Assembly (NCBI RefSeq): GCF_007830125.1
Contig: NZ_VLLG01000003.1
Location: 1,910,271 to 1,974,270, forward strand
Origin: Chitinophaga japonensis
Lineage (GTDB): Bacteria > Bacteroidota > Bacteroidia > Chitinophagales > Chitinophagaceae
DNA: 64,000 bases
Reading direction: 5' to 3'
The notes beneath the pieces were generated by a model, which was not told the DNA's origin, did not search any database, and worked only from the letters and a program-made list of their open reading frames with translations. The position numbers and the translations under genes were made by a program. Positions 9,234 through 18,514 of this stretch are shown here, in pieces; the first letter of the stretch is position 1, and the number at the start of each line of letters is the position of its first letter.

Positions 9234-10034
9234 ATGTCCCTCGTTATATTGATCACCGGCGCTTCTGCAGGACTGGGCGCCTCCATCGGCAACTACCTGC
9301 ACGGCAAAGGCTATACGGTATACGGCACCTCCCGGCATATTCAGCCGGGCGCGCTGCCTTTTCACACGCTGCAGATGGATGTGAACAACAATGCCGGCGT
9401 GCAGGAGGCGATAGCGGCCGTTATTGAAAAAGAGGGCCGCATTGATGTGCTGGTCAACAATGCCGGGCTGAGCATAGCCGGCGTTACCGAACATCTTTCC
9501 CAGGAAGATGTGCAGCAGGTGTTTGACACCAATGTACTGGGCGTGCTGCGCACCTGCCAGGCGGTGCTGCCGCATATGCGCCGGCAGGGCAGGGGCCTGA
9601 TCATTAACGTCAGCTCCATTGGCTCGGAAACAGGATTGCCCTACCGGGGTATTTACAGCGCCAGCAAAGCGGCGGTAGACCGTTTCACAGAGGCGTTACG
9701 GTTAGAGGTGGGCGCCTGGGGCATACAGGCCTGCTGCCTGCAGCCGGGAGCGGTGCATACCGGCATCAACGCCCACCGGCTCCGTTCCTCCCTGCCGGAA
9801 GACTCGCCTTACCGGGACCGTTTTGAAAGCGGCTATGCCGCCATTGACGCCAGCATCGATCATGGTGCTGATCCCGGTATATTCGGTCCCGTTATAGAAA
9901 AGATCATACAGGCCCGCCGCGTAAAGCGTTACTACCGCGTAGGCAAGCCCATAGAAAAACTATCCGTGATCCTGAAGAAATACCTGCCGGAAAGGATGTT
10001 CGAAAACCTGCTCCGGAAGTACTATAATACCTGA
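9234..10034 (+). CDS. SDR family oxidoreductase
   Basis: 266 residues, classical short-chain dehydrogenase. TGASAGLG at 8-15 binds the cofactor, NNAG lies at 75-78, and the catalytic set is Ser127 or Ser128 with Tyr141 and Lys145. It starts 6 bases after the aldolase gene, so it belongs to the operon. By position it could oxidise a sugar or sugar acid feeding the dehydratase. However, its C-terminal extension (IEKLSVILKKYLPERMFENL) is of a kind seen in SDRs of unknown or lipid-like substrate, so the role is open. I would not assign a substrate. Confidence 0.85.
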   Translation: MSLVILITGASAGLGASIGNYLHGKGYTVYGTSRHIQPGALPFHTLQMDVNNNAGVQEAIAAVIEKEGRIDVLVNNAGLSIAGVTEHLSQEDVQQVFDTNVLGVLRTCQAVLPHMRRQGRGLIINVSSIGSETGLPYRGIYSASKAAVDRFTEALRLEVGAWGIQACCLQPGAVHTGINAHRLRSSLPEDSPYRDRFESGYAAIDASIDHGADPGIFGPVIEKIIQARRVKRYYRVGKPIEKLSVILKKYLPERMFENLLRKYYNT

Positions 10035-10097
10035 TACATTTTTTGTAAGTTGTGCGCATAGCATCTTACAGATTTCACGTTTTTAAATGAATACCCG

Positions 10098-11813
10098 ATG
10101 TCCACATTCAGAAGCGCAGACTGGTTCGGCAAAAAAGATAAAATGGGCTTCATCTACCGGAGCTGGATGAAGAACCAGGGCTTCCCGGAAGACCTTTTTG
10201 ACGGCCGCCCGGTGATCGGCATTTGCAACACCTGGTCGGAGCTTACGCCCTGTAATGCGCACCTGCGCGATATTGCCGCTGCCGTGAAGCGCGGCGTGTA
10301 TGAAGCCGGCGGCTTCCCCGTGGAATTTCCCATCATGTCGCTGGGCGAAACCCTGCTGAAACCTACCGCCATGCTGTTCAGGAACCTGGCCAGCATGGAT
10401 GCGGAGGAATCTATCCGGGGGAACCCGGTAGACGGCGTGGTGCTGCTCACCGGCTGCGACAAAACAACGCCCTCCACCTTAATGGGCGCCGCCAGCGTGG
10501 ACCTGCCCACCATCGTGGTGCCCGGCGGTCCCATGCTCAACGGCCGTTTCCAGGGGCAGCAGATCGGTTCCGGCACGCATGTGTGGAAATTTGCCGATGA
10601 TATGAAGACCGGGAAAATGACGCCCAAGGATTACCTCTTTGCAGAAAGCTGCATGTCCCGGAGCGCGGGCCATTGCATGACCATGGGCACCGCCTCTACC
10701 ATGGCCTGCATGGTGGAAGCGCTGGGCATGTCCCTGTCCGGCGCGGCGGCCATACCGGCGGTGGATTCCCGCAAGAAGGTACTGGCGCACCTGTCCGGCC
10801 GGCGGATCGTGGAGATGGTGAAAGAAGACCTGAAAATGTCCAAAATACTGACCCGCGCCGCTTTTGAGAATGCCATCAGGGTAAATGCGGCGGTAGGCGG
10901 GTCCACCAACTTTATCATTCACCTCACGGCCATTGCAGGCAGGGTGGGCGTGGACCTGCACCTGGAGGATTTTGACCGCCTGGGCAGCCATGTGCCGCTG
11001 CTGCTGAACCTGATGCCTTCCGGCAAATACCTGATGGAAGATTTCTATTATGCCGGCGGCCTGCCCGTGATCATCAACGAGCTGCGGGACCAGTTGCATA
11101 TGGACGCCATCACCGTTACCGGCAAAACGCACGCGGAGAACATACAGGATACCTGCACCTGCTATAATGCAGATGTGATCTATCCATACAAACAGCCCCT
11201 GATAGCGGAAGCCGGCATTGCCGTGCTCAAAGGCAACCTGGCGGAGAACGGGGCAGTGATCAAACCTTCTGCCGCCACGCCGGCGCTGATGCAGCACCGC
11301 GGCAGGGCCGTGGTGTTTGAGACCATCGAGGACTATCATGCACGCATTGATGATCCTGCGCTGGATATAGATGAAACCTGTGTAATGGTGCTGAAGAACG
11401 TAGGGCCGGTAGGCTACCCCGGCATGCCGGAAGTAGGCAATATGGCCCTGCCCAAAAAGCTGCTGGACAAAGGCGTGACGGACATGGTGCGCATTTCCGA
11501 CGGCCGCATGAGCGGCACCGCCTATGGTACGGTAGTGCTGCACGTGTCCCCGGAATCCGCCATCGGCGGCACGCTGGCCCTGGTGGAGAACGGCGACTTC
11601 ATAGAACTGGACGTAGCAGGCCGCCGCCTGCACCTGGATGTGCCGGAGCAGGAACTGCAGCAAAGAAAGGCGTGCTGGCAGCAAACCGAAACACCCTATG
11701 ACCGCGGCTATGCCAGCCTGTATGTGCGGCATGTGCTGCAGGCGGACAAAGGCGCTGATTTTGATTTCCTTACCGGCCATTCTGGTGCTGAAGTAAGCCG
11801 GGACTCGCATTAA
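10098..11813 (+). CDS. IlvD/Edd family dehydratase (sugar-acid dehydratase)
   Basis: 571 residues, the usual length. Iron-sulfur cysteines are Cys52 (ELTPCNAH), Cys120 (LTGCDKTTPS) and Cys193 (SAGHCMTMGT). Their spacing of 68 and 73 matches what I recall for the [2Fe-2S] L-arabinonate/D-xylonate dehydratases rather than a biosynthetic role. No branched-chain amino-acid genes are near. In this operon it would remove water from an aldonate such as galactonate to give the 2-dehydro-3-deoxy acid used by the kinase upstream. It replaces the enolase-superfamily DgoD of enterobacteria. The exact aldonate is inferred. Confidence 0.87.
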   Translation: MSTFRSADWFGKKDKMGFIYRSWMKNQGFPEDLFDGRPVIGICNTWSELTPCNAHLRDIAAAVKRGVYEAGGFPVEFPIMSLGETLLKPTAMLFRNLASMDAEESIRGNPVDGVVLLTGCDKTTPSTLMGAASVDLPTIVVPGGPMLNGRFQGQQIGSGTHVWKFADDMKTGKMTPKDYLFAESCMSRSAGHCMTMGTASTMACMVEALGMSLSGAAAIPAVDSRKKVLAHLSGRRIVEMVKEDLKMSKILTRAAFENAIRVNAAVGGSTNFIIHLTAIAGRVGVDLHLEDFDRLGSHVPLLLNLMPSGKYLMEDFYYAGGLPVIINELRDQLHMDAITVTGKTHAENIQDTCTCYNADVIYPYKQPLIAEAGIAVLKGNLAENGAVIKPSAATPALMQHRGRAVVFETIEDYHARIDDPALDIDETCVMVLKNVGPVGYPGMPEVGNMALPKKLLDKGVTDMVRISDGRMSGTAYGTVVLHVSPESAIGGTLALVENGDFIELDVAGRRLHLDVPEQELQQRKACWQQTETPYDRGYASLYVRHVLQADKGADFDFLTGHSGAEVSRDSH

Positions 11814-11829
11814 AACATTACGACATTCC

Positions 11830-13143
11830 ATGACTTTACTCATCATTTTCCTCTGCATAGTTGCTTTAATCCTATTGATCACCTGGGGCAAGGTAAACCC
11901 CTTCCTGGCTTTCCTCGTCGTATCCATTGTTACCGGGCTGCTGCTGGGCATTCCCCTGAATGATATCCCGCAGTCCGTGAACAAAGGCATTGGCGACATG
12001 CTGGGATCGCTGGTAGTGGTGATCGTACTGGGGGCCATGCTGGGCAAACTCGTGGCAGACAGCGGGGCGGCGCAGCGCATTGCCTCCGTGCTCATGAAGA
12101 TCTTTGGCGTAAAGTATATCCAGTGGGCCCTCATGCTGACCGGCTTTATCATCGGCATCCCGCTTTTTTATAACGTGGGCTTTGTGCTGATCGTGCCGCT
12201 GATATTTTCTGTGGCCTACCAGTACAAGCTCCCGGCCGTATACATCGGGCTGCCGATGCTGGCTTCGCTTTCGGTTACGCATGGCTTCCTGCCGCCGCAT
12301 CCTTCGCCGGCTGCGCTGGTAGTGCAGTTCAACGCCAATATGGGCCTCACGCTGATATATGGCGTCATTGTGGCCATTCCTGCCGTGATCATTGCCGGGC
12401 CGGTCTTTTCACGGTCACTGAAAAAAATTGAGGCCAAACCGCTGGAATCTTTCAGGGCGGCCCCGATGCCGGAAGACCAGTTGCCCGGTACGCTCAACAG
12501 CCTTTTGTCTTCCCTGCTCCCGGTGCTGCTGCTTATCGTTACCACCCTGCTGCTGTTCCTGCTGCCCGGCGACGGACCGCTGAAGACCTTCCTTACATTT
12601 ATCGGGGAGCCCACGATCGTGATGCTGATCACCATCATCATTGCCACTTTCTCGCTGGGGCGGCGCATGGGCATGTCCATGCAACGCATCATGGGCATTT
12701 ACGCAGAAGCGGTAAAGGATGTGGCGATGGTGCTGCTCATTGTCAGCGGCGCTGGTATCCTGAAGCAGGTGTTCGTGGACAGTGGCGTGAGCACGCAGAT
12801 CGCTACGGCGCTGCAGGGCTGGAATATTCCGCCGCTGGTGCTGGCCTGGCTGATTGCCGCCGTGATCCGGCTGGCGCTGGGGTCCGCTACGGTAGCGGGT
12901 TTGACTACAGCGGGCATTATTGCGCCCGTGACCGCGCAGTTGCATGTAGACCCCAGCCTGATGGTGCTGTCCATCGGCGCGGGCAGCCTGTTCTTTTCCC
13001 ATGTGAACGATGCCGGTTTCTGGCTGTTCAAGGAATACTTCAACGTGTCCCTGAAAGATACGTTCCGTTCCTGGTCACTGATGGAAACCATCGTGTCCGT
13101 TGTAGGGCTGTTAGGCGTGCTGATACTGCATTTGTTTGTATAG
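11830..13143 (+). CDS. GntP family gluconate/aldonate:H+ symporter
   Basis: 437 residues, almost entirely hydrophobic helices, with the expected GntP landmarks. These include the N-terminal WGKVNPFLAFLVVSIVTGLLLG, the VTHGFLPPHPSPAAL loop and the SATVAGLTTAGIIAPV loop near the C-terminus, followed by a DAGFWLFKEYF segment. GntP permeases import gluconate, idonate or related aldonates across the inner membrane with protons. It is the last gene of the operon, 16 bases after the dehydratase, and completes an import-dehydrate-phosphorylate-cleave pathway. Confidence 0.9.
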   Translation: MTLLIIFLCIVALILLITWGKVNPFLAFLVVSIVTGLLLGIPLNDIPQSVNKGIGDMLGSLVVVIVLGAMLGKLVADSGAAQRIASVLMKIFGVKYIQWALMLTGFIIGIPLFYNVGFVLIVPLIFSVAYQYKLPAVYIGLPMLASLSVTHGFLPPHPSPAALVVQFNANMGLTLIYGVIVAIPAVIIAGPVFSRSLKKIEAKPLESFRAAPMPEDQLPGTLNSLLSSLLPVLLLIVTTLLLFLLPGDGPLKTFLTFIGEPTIVMLITIIIATFSLGRRMGMSMQRIMGIYAEAVKDVAMVLLIVSGAGILKQVFVDSGVSTQIATALQGWNIPPLVLAWLIAAVIRLALGSATVAGLTTAGIIAPVTAQLHVDPSLMVLSIGAGSLFFSHVNDAGFWLFKEYFNVSLKDTFRSWSLMETIVSVVGLLGVLILHLFV

Positions 13144-13203
13144 ATGCTATGATCTTTCCCGCCTGTTTTATATATTCAGGGGGAATAACCATTACAGGCA
13201 CAT

Positions 13204-14154
13204 ATGAAAACCCTTCCGTTTCCCCGGATCAGCTATCCCTTTACGTATGGCATGAACCCCCATACGGCTGCAGTGGATGTATATACCATCAACTGGGCAG
13301 TGAAATACGATCTTATTGAGAACGAAGCCATGCTGGCACGCTACCGGCAAATGCAGCTCAATGCCCTGGTAGGCAGGCTGTACTACAGCGCCGGTTTCCA
13401 GGCCCTGCGCCTGCTGGCCGATTACAATTTCCTGTTCTTTATCATGGACGACCGCTGCGATGCGGTGCCCCGCGGGCAAAAGAAAGTCTACTGGGAGGGC
13501 AACACGGCCCGCCTTACGGCGGTCATGGACCAGCATAAAAGAGTGTTCCGCGGTGAGGGCCATCCTTTTGAGGTGGCGTTCAGCGATGCCTGGGAACGTA
13601 CGCAGCACGCGGCGGATGCGGAATGGCGGAGCTGGTTTGCCGCTACCATCCGGGAGTATTTTCATGCCTGCATATGGGAAGCCGGCAACCTGGACGCCGG
13701 TACGCCGCCCACCCTGGAAAAATACCTGGCAATGCGCCCCTATATCGCCGCCGCGCCTTTTAACGTATGCGCTATTACGTATGCGGAGAACATCCGTTTG
13801 CCCTACGAAGTATACCGGCACCCGGTGGTAAGGCAGTTAATGCACTTGCCGGCCCGGATCGTGTGCTGGGTGAACGATCTTTTTTCCCTGCGCAAGGAGC
13901 AGCAAGCGGGCGATATGCATAACCTGGTGCTGGTGCTGCAGCAGGAGCGGGGCCTGTCAATGGAAGCCGCCATGGAAGCCGCCGCCTGCATACATGCGGA
14001 AGATATGGCGCAGTACCTGCGGCTGGAACAGCAGTTGCCGGTGCTGGACAAGGCCACCGGCAAGGAGCTGGCCCGCTATCTCACCTACCTGCGGGCCATG
14101 ATCAGCGGCAACCTGGAATGGAGCACTGTCGATACAAATCGTTATTATTGTTGA
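13204..14154 (+). CDS. class I terpene synthase (sesquiterpene/monoterpene cyclase family)
   Basis: 316 residues, the size of single-domain bacterial terpene cyclases. The aspartate-rich Mg2+ motif is IMDDRCD (Asp82, Asp83, Asp86). The NSE triad is NDLFSLRKE (Asn224, Ser228, Glu232). An effector-type Arg lies in AMRPY (Arg178), and the C-terminus has WSTVDTNRYY, matching the family's usual Trp-Ser...Arg-Tyr end. All catalytic motifs are intact, so it should ionise and cyclise a prenyl diphosphate, most often farnesyl diphosphate. No prenyltransferase, P450 or methyltransferase is adjacent. A Tat-exported phosphoesterase gene follows after 16 bases. The product cannot be predicted. Confidence 0.9.
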   Translation: MKTLPFPRISYPFTYGMNPHTAAVDVYTINWAVKYDLIENEAMLARYRQMQLNALVGRLYYSAGFQALRLLADYNFLFFIMDDRCDAVPRGQKKVYWEGNTARLTAVMDQHKRVFRGEGHPFEVAFSDAWERTQHAADAEWRSWFAATIREYFHACIWEAGNLDAGTPPTLEKYLAMRPYIAAAPFNVCAITYAENIRLPYEVYRHPVVRQLMHLPARIVCWVNDLFSLRKEQQAGDMHNLVLVLQQERGLSMEAAMEAAACIHAEDMAQYLRLEQQLPVLDKATGKELARYLTYLRAMISGNLEWSTVDTNRYYC

Positions 14155-14170
14155 AAATTTCAGAACTATT

Positions 14171-15007
14171 ATGGCGCTCTCCCGCAGAAGTTTCCTGCAG
14201 TCTACCGTCAAAAGTGTAATACTCCTGGGTATGGGCAATGCCCTGCCGGCTTTTATGCCCGCTGGTTTCATCCTGCCTGCGCGGAAGGATATCCGCCTCC
14301 GCTTTGCGCTGGCGTCTGACGGACACTATGGGGAACCAAAATCCGACTATGAAGCCCGCCACCGGCAAATGGCGGACTGGCTGAATGCAGAGGCAAAAGA
14401 CCGCGGGCTGGATTTTGTGGTGGTGAACGGCGATATCTTTCACAACGATCCCGTGTTCCTGCCACAGGCAAAAACGGCCTGGGACCGGCTGGAAATGCCT
14501 TACTACGTATCGCACGGCAACCATGATATGACAGCAGAGTCGCACTGGAAGGAAGTGTGGGGCATGCCTTTCGATCACGGGTTTGAAAAGAAAGATGCCG
14601 GCTTCATTATCCTGAACACCGCAGATATAAAAGGCGTATACACCGGCCCGGACCTGGAGCGCACCAAAGTTTTGCTGGAACAATATAGCTCGCACAAGCA
14701 CCTCTTCGTGTTCATGCACATTACGCCGATGAAATGGACCAAGTACGGCATTGACCGCCCGGATATTGTGGACCTTTTCAGCCGCCAGCCTAACCTGAAG
14801 GCTGTATTCCACGGGCATGATCATGACGAGGACGGCATGAGGGAAAAGGACGGGAAATACTATTTCTGGGACGCACACGTAGCCGGCACCTGGGGCACAG
14901 ATTACAAAGGATACCGGGTAGTGGAAGTATTAAAAAACGGGTCTGTGCTGACCTACCAGGCAGACCCATCTGCGGCAAAGCAGGTGAATAACAATCGTAT
15001 CGCCTGA
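14171..15007 (+). CDS. Tat-exported calcineurin-like metallophosphoesterase
   Basis: 278 residues. The N-terminus has SRRSFLQ at 4-10, a twin-arginine signal, then a hydrophobic stretch and Ala-rich cut site. Metallophosphoesterase motifs appear in order: SDGHYG (Asp50, His52), GD (87-88), GNHD (116-119), a MHITP His, and GHDHDED. It should bind two metal ions and hydrolyse phosphomonoesters or phosphodiesters outside the cytoplasm. It lies 16 bases after the terpene synthase, so the two are likely co-transcribed, but different cell compartments make a direct pathway link doubtful. It converges on the M28 peptidase gene with a 2-base gap. Confidence 0.85.
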   Translation: MALSRRSFLQSTVKSVILLGMGNALPAFMPAGFILPARKDIRLRFALASDGHYGEPKSDYEARHRQMADWLNAEAKDRGLDFVVVNGDIFHNDPVFLPQAKTAWDRLEMPYYVSHGNHDMTAESHWKEVWGMPFDHGFEKKDAGFIILNTADIKGVYTGPDLERTKVLLEQYSSHKHLFVFMHITPMKWTKYGIDRPDIVDLFSRQPNLKAVFHGHDHDEDGMREKDGKYYFWDAHVAGTWGTDYKGYRVVEVLKNGSVLTYQADPSAAKQVNNNRIA

Positions 15008-15009
15008 CC

Positions 15010-16581
15010 TTACAGCGGGAAATCTACATCAAATACAAAACGTGCTGCTTTGGGCAACGGCTTGCGCGGCAGCATTTCGTCCCGCATGGCGGTATTATAG
15101 ACAAAAGCGGCTACAATGGCGGCGGCCTGTTTCAGGTCTTCCATCTCCAGGTGATCGTAGGTGTCCATATTGCTGTGATGCGTCCGGGTGTTGTATTCCA
15201 GCGGGTCCTGTATGAACTGGAAGCCGGGAATTCCTACGGCATCAAAAGGAAGATGGTCCGTAGCGCCGGTGTTGCTGATAGTAACGCCGGTAGCGCCCAG
15301 GTCCGCGAAGGGCTGCAGCCAGTTCCGGAACACAGGGCCCACTGCTTCATTGTTCTGCAGGTAAATGCCCCTGATCCTGCCGGAGCCGTTATCCAGGTTG
15401 TAATAGGCGGATACTTTCTTTTGCTCCGGCAGTAATTGCATATCGGCCGGGTTGCCGAAATGTTTCTTTACATAGCCGAAAGAGCCCAGCAATCCCTGTT
15501 CTTCTCCACCCCATAACGCCATGCGGATGCTGCGTTTGGGCTGCACGCCCAGGACTTTGAGAATGCGCATGGCCTCCATCATCACGATGCAGCCTGCGGC
15601 ATCGTCTGTAGCGCCCGTGCCGCTATGCCAGGAGTCCAGGTGGCCGCCCAGCATAACCAGCTCGCTTTTCAGCTTTTTATCCGTGCCGGGTATTTCGCCT
15701 ATCACGTTATAGCCCTGCGTATCGGTGCTGTCCCACTGGTTCTGAATGTTCATTTCCAGCGTCACCTCCTGCGCGGAGCGCAGCAGGCGGTAGATGCGCA
15801 GCATGTCCTCCGTGGACAGGGCGATCTCCGGCAACGGCGGCGTATAACCTTTGGCGTAGTACACCCCGCCGGCTACGAATACGGTACCATCCCTTCCCCT
15901 GGGGCGGGAGGGATTCAGCAGGGCAATGGCGCCTTTATCCGCCAGGTATTGCCGGGTTTCGTTCCTGCTTTTGAAGATGCCGGCATATTTGGCCACCCCG
16001 CCGGGCTCAATCATATACATATCCGGCAGCTCGCTGAAGGTGGTGGTGTCTGCATAACGGGTGGCAAAGGGCGTAAAGGCGGATGCCAGCACGGTATCCC
16101 GGGGGCGGGGCCGCACCATCACGATCTTTCCTTTGATGGCGTCGCCCATTTGGTCAATGGCCGCTTCGGAAAGCGTGTCCAGCATCACCACGGGCCCGGT
16201 TACCAGTCCCCCGGTGCCGGCGGTCCAGGCATGGGGGTAGGCGATCAGCGGCTGGTAGTAAGGCGTTTTCTGCGCCACGTAGGACATGGTGGAGCGCCAG
16301 CCTTTGCCAAACTCGCCCCAGGGCTCCAGCCCGGCCTTCTGTATGCCCCATTGCCGCAATGTTTGCACGATCCAGCGGGCGGCGTGTAAATACCCGGGGG
16401 AGTTGGTGAGCCGGGGGCCGGCCACATCCGTCATGTAATGCGCGATAAACGGGATCTGTGAATGCGCAAAGGCTTCGGTCCTGATCTTTTGCATCATCGC
16501 CGTGTCTACAGGCGTTTCCTGCGCCCGCAGGCAGCAGGGTAGCAGCAGCGCCAGGGCTGCGGTAAAGCGTAAGGTGCTCAT
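15010..16581 (-). CDS. exported M28 family metallopeptidase with PA-type insert
   Basis: 523 residues from ATG at 16581; longer in-frame starts up to 16737 lack sense as protein and would bury the signal peptide (MSTLRF... cut after LRAQ). Zinc ligands of the M28 aminopeptidase/carboxypeptidase fold are His314 (GGHLDSWHSG), Asp326 (TDDAAG), Glu360/361 (GGEEQG) and the His in THHSNMDTYD. A PA-like domain precedes the catalytic part, around residues 120-280. It probably trims peptides in the periplasm or outside the cell. Relatives are abundant in Bacteroidota. It is preceded on the same strand by the STN-domain repeat protein, with a gap of 43 bases. Confidence 0.88.
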   Translation of the reverse strand: MSTLRFTAALALLLPCCLRAQETPVDTAMMQKIRTEAFAHSQIPFIAHYMTDVAGPRLTNSPGYLHAARWIVQTLRQWGIQKAGLEPWGEFGKGWRSTMSYVAQKTPYYQPLIAYPHAWTAGTGGLVTGPVVMLDTLSEAAIDQMGDAIKGKIVMVRPRPRDTVLASAFTPFATRYADTTTFSELPDMYMIEPGGVAKYAGIFKSRNETRQYLADKGAIALLNPSRPRGRDGTVFVAGGVYYAKGYTPPLPEIALSTEDMLRIYRLLRSAQEVTLEMNIQNQWDSTDTQGYNVIGEIPGTDKKLKSELVMLGGHLDSWHSGTGATDDAAGCIVMMEAMRILKVLGVQPKRSIRMALWGGEEQGLLGSFGYVKKHFGNPADMQLLPEQKKVSAYYNLDNGSGRIRGIYLQNNEAVGPVFRNWLQPFADLGATGVTISNTGATDHLPFDAVGIPGFQFIQDPLEYNTRTHHSNMDTYDHLEMEDLKQAAAIVAAFVYNTAMRDEMLPRKPLPKAARFVFDVDFPL

Positions 16582-16624
16582 AAGCAGTGAATAGACGGTT
16601 GATAAAATAGTTGATCCAATATAC

Positions 16625-18358
16625 TTAAAATAAGCTGATCCCTGCGCTCCAGCCAATGACGCCGGGATCGTTTTGCCGGTACCCGGTCTTCGGTACCGTT
16701 CCCTGTGCGGAATAAATGGAAAGGACCGGACCGGCAAACAGGGTGCAGTATTTTCCCAGGCGGTAATTCAGCGCCGGCTGCAGGCGCAGCAGCAGTGCCG
16801 AGCGGTCCCATTCACCCAGGTAAAGGTTATGGGAGGTCAGCTCCGTAGTCAGCGACAGTTTTTCAGTAAAAGGCCATTCCCGCCCCAGGCCATAGCCCAA
16901 TGTAAAGGCCCTTTTATTGTAAACGGGATGCAGGCCGCCCGTTAAAATGCCATACAGCCGCGGGCTGCCTGACTTAAAGGCCAGGTTCAGCAGGGTTACC
17001 TCGTTGGCGTATATGGCTAAGCGGTAGTAGCCGCCTTTGCGCACAATATTCAGCAGGCCGATGCTGTAGCCGGAAGAGGTGTCGGCAATATTCACGATGC
17101 CGATCTGCGTGCCTTTCAGGTGCCCGGCGTAGTTGAAGATGCCCGCTACCTGCAGGCCCCTTACTTCCCCGGAGCTGATATTGCCTGCGCCGGCCGCCTG
17201 GAAGCCCTTTACAGAATGGTCTGCCCTGTTGAATATGCCGGCCATTTGCGCGCCATTCACTTTTTTTTCCGCTATGTTGAATACGCCCGCCGCCTGCAGG
17301 CCCCTGATGGAATCGCCGGCCATGTTGAACACGCCCGCCATCTGCGCGCCTTTTACACTTCCCTTCACCACGTTGAATACGCCCGCCGCCTGGAAGCCCT
17401 CCACCGTGTCCAGTGCAAAGTTGTGCACACCTGCTAGCTGCACGCCATTTACCTCGCCGCCTACCATGTTGAACACGCCGGCGGCCTGGAAGCCTTTGGC
17501 ATCTTTTTTATCGATGTTGAAAACGCTGCCTATTTCAAAACCGTTTAGCCCATAGGCATAACCGCCCACCGTGTTCACGGAGAATTTATTGATCACCTGC
17601 GCATCCAGCTTGCCGTGCGTGCCCAGGCCGGGTACCAGCGAGTACTGGAAAGGTTTGTCGGCAAAAAAGCGGCTCAGGTTCAGGCTTTGCATGCGTTGTT
17701 TGGAAGACAGTATGAACTTGCCCAGCCAGGTTTTTTCCACGCTTACTTCCACCGGGGCCAGCATTACGGGCTGGGCCTGCCGGATGGTGACGGCCATTTC
17801 CTGGTCCTGGCCGGCATGCACGGTCAGCGTGGTGTCCCGGTACAGGTCCTTGCTCACGGTGATGGCGGCCGCGTATTTTTCATTGCTCTTTAGCCGCAAC
17901 CGGAAAAAGCCCTGGTCATTGGTGAGCGTGGATATGAATTGCTGTTTTTCATATACGGTGGCATTCACGACGGTCATGCCCGTTTCCCGGTCCTTTACGT
18001 AGCCGCTGACGGTGTAGGAGCGGGAAAGGTCCGGTGCGGTACGCTGGATAATGATATGATCGCCTACTTCCCGGTACCGGAGGCCCGGCCCCAGCAGCAT
18101 GTCCAGCACCTGCCGCACGGGCTTATCCCGGGCGGCCAGGGTTACCAGGCTGTCGTTCCGCACGGCGTCGCTGGTGTAGGAAAAATGGAAGCCGCCCTGC
18201 CTGCCTATTTCATTGAGCACCTGCACCAGCGGTTGCCGCTTTGCATGAACGGTAACTGTTTTTCTTAACAGTTGCTGGGCGTGACAGTAGTAAGCGGAGC
18301 AGAGCAGATAGCTAACAGTAATGAATATTATTCTTATCAAGCCTGGGCTATGATTCAT
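16625..18358 (-). CDS. STN / carboxypeptidase-regulatory-like protein with 16-residue surface repeats
   Basis: 577 residues from ATG at 18358; a TTG start 15 bases upstream is possible. Order: signal peptide (1-27), STN domain as in TonB receptors (about 34-105, VTVHAKRQPLVQVLNEIG), a CarboxypepD_reg-like beta sandwich (about 115-195), then about nine near-perfect 16-residue repeats from about 273 to 432. The repeat consensus is KGFQAAGVFNMAGGEV, and it is followed by a strand-rich C-terminus ending in a barrel-like Phe. The repeats resemble what I recall as LA_2272-type surface repeats. Similar proteins lie in the outer membrane, but the function is unknown. It lies between the biosynthetic cluster's terminator and the M28 gene. 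Confidence 0.75.
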   Translation of the reverse strand: MNHSPGLIRIIFITVSYLLCSAYYCHAQQLLRKTVTVHAKRQPLVQVLNEIGRQGGFHFSYTSDAVRNDSLVTLAARDKPVRQVLDMLLGPGLRYREVGDHIIIQRTAPDLSRSYTVSGYVKDRETGMTVVNATVYEKQQFISTLTNDQGFFRLRLKSNEKYAAAITVSKDLYRDTTLTVHAGQDQEMAVTIRQAQPVMLAPVEVSVEKTWLGKFILSSKQRMQSLNLSRFFADKPFQYSLVPGLGTHGKLDAQVINKFSVNTVGGYAYGLNGFEIGSVFNIDKKDAKGFQAAGVFNMVGGEVNGVQLAGVHNFALDTVEGFQAAGVFNVVKGSVKGAQMAGVFNMAGDSIRGLQAAGVFNIAEKKVNGAQMAGIFNRADHSVKGFQAAGAGNISSGEVRGLQVAGIFNYAGHLKGTQIGIVNIADTSSGYSIGLLNIVRKGGYYRLAIYANEVTLLNLAFKSGSPRLYGILTGGLHPVYNKRAFTLGYGLGREWPFTEKLSLTTELTSHNLYLGEWDRSALLLRLQPALNYRLGKYCTLFAGPVLSIYSAQGTVPKTGYRQNDPGVIGWSAGISLF

Positions 18359-18425
18359 GAAGGCAAGATACAAATTACTGTTTTAATGCATGCGCGGAGC
18401 GACCTGGCATACGTATAAAAAGTAC

Positions 18426-18449
18426 AGGGCCGGATAGATATCCGGCCCT
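18426..18449 (-). terminator. rho-independent terminator of the biosynthetic operon
   Basis: A perfect 10-base stem, AGGGCCGGAT with ATCCGGCCCT, encloses a 4-base loop. Read on the minus strand it is followed within a few bases by ACTTTTTA. It lies 66 bases after the stop of the last acyltransferase gene and ahead of the STN gene, so it marks the end of the 18.5-37.6 kb transcript. Confidence 0.75.
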
Positions 18450-18514
18450 ACTGATGAAATAGGAAAATTCATTTAATGTCCCTTCGAATATCTGAATTCT
18501 TTAGCTGGATTATG

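Noticed and set aside
10479..12158. 559-codon minus-strand frame opposite the dehydratase and GntP genes
   Set aside because: No homology recognised and low-complexity His/Gln-rich translation; both plus-strand genes are clear families.
17100..17560. 48-base periodic repeat considered as a DNA repeat element or CRISPR
   Set aside because: It stays in frame and encodes a regular 16-residue protein repeat, so it is coding.
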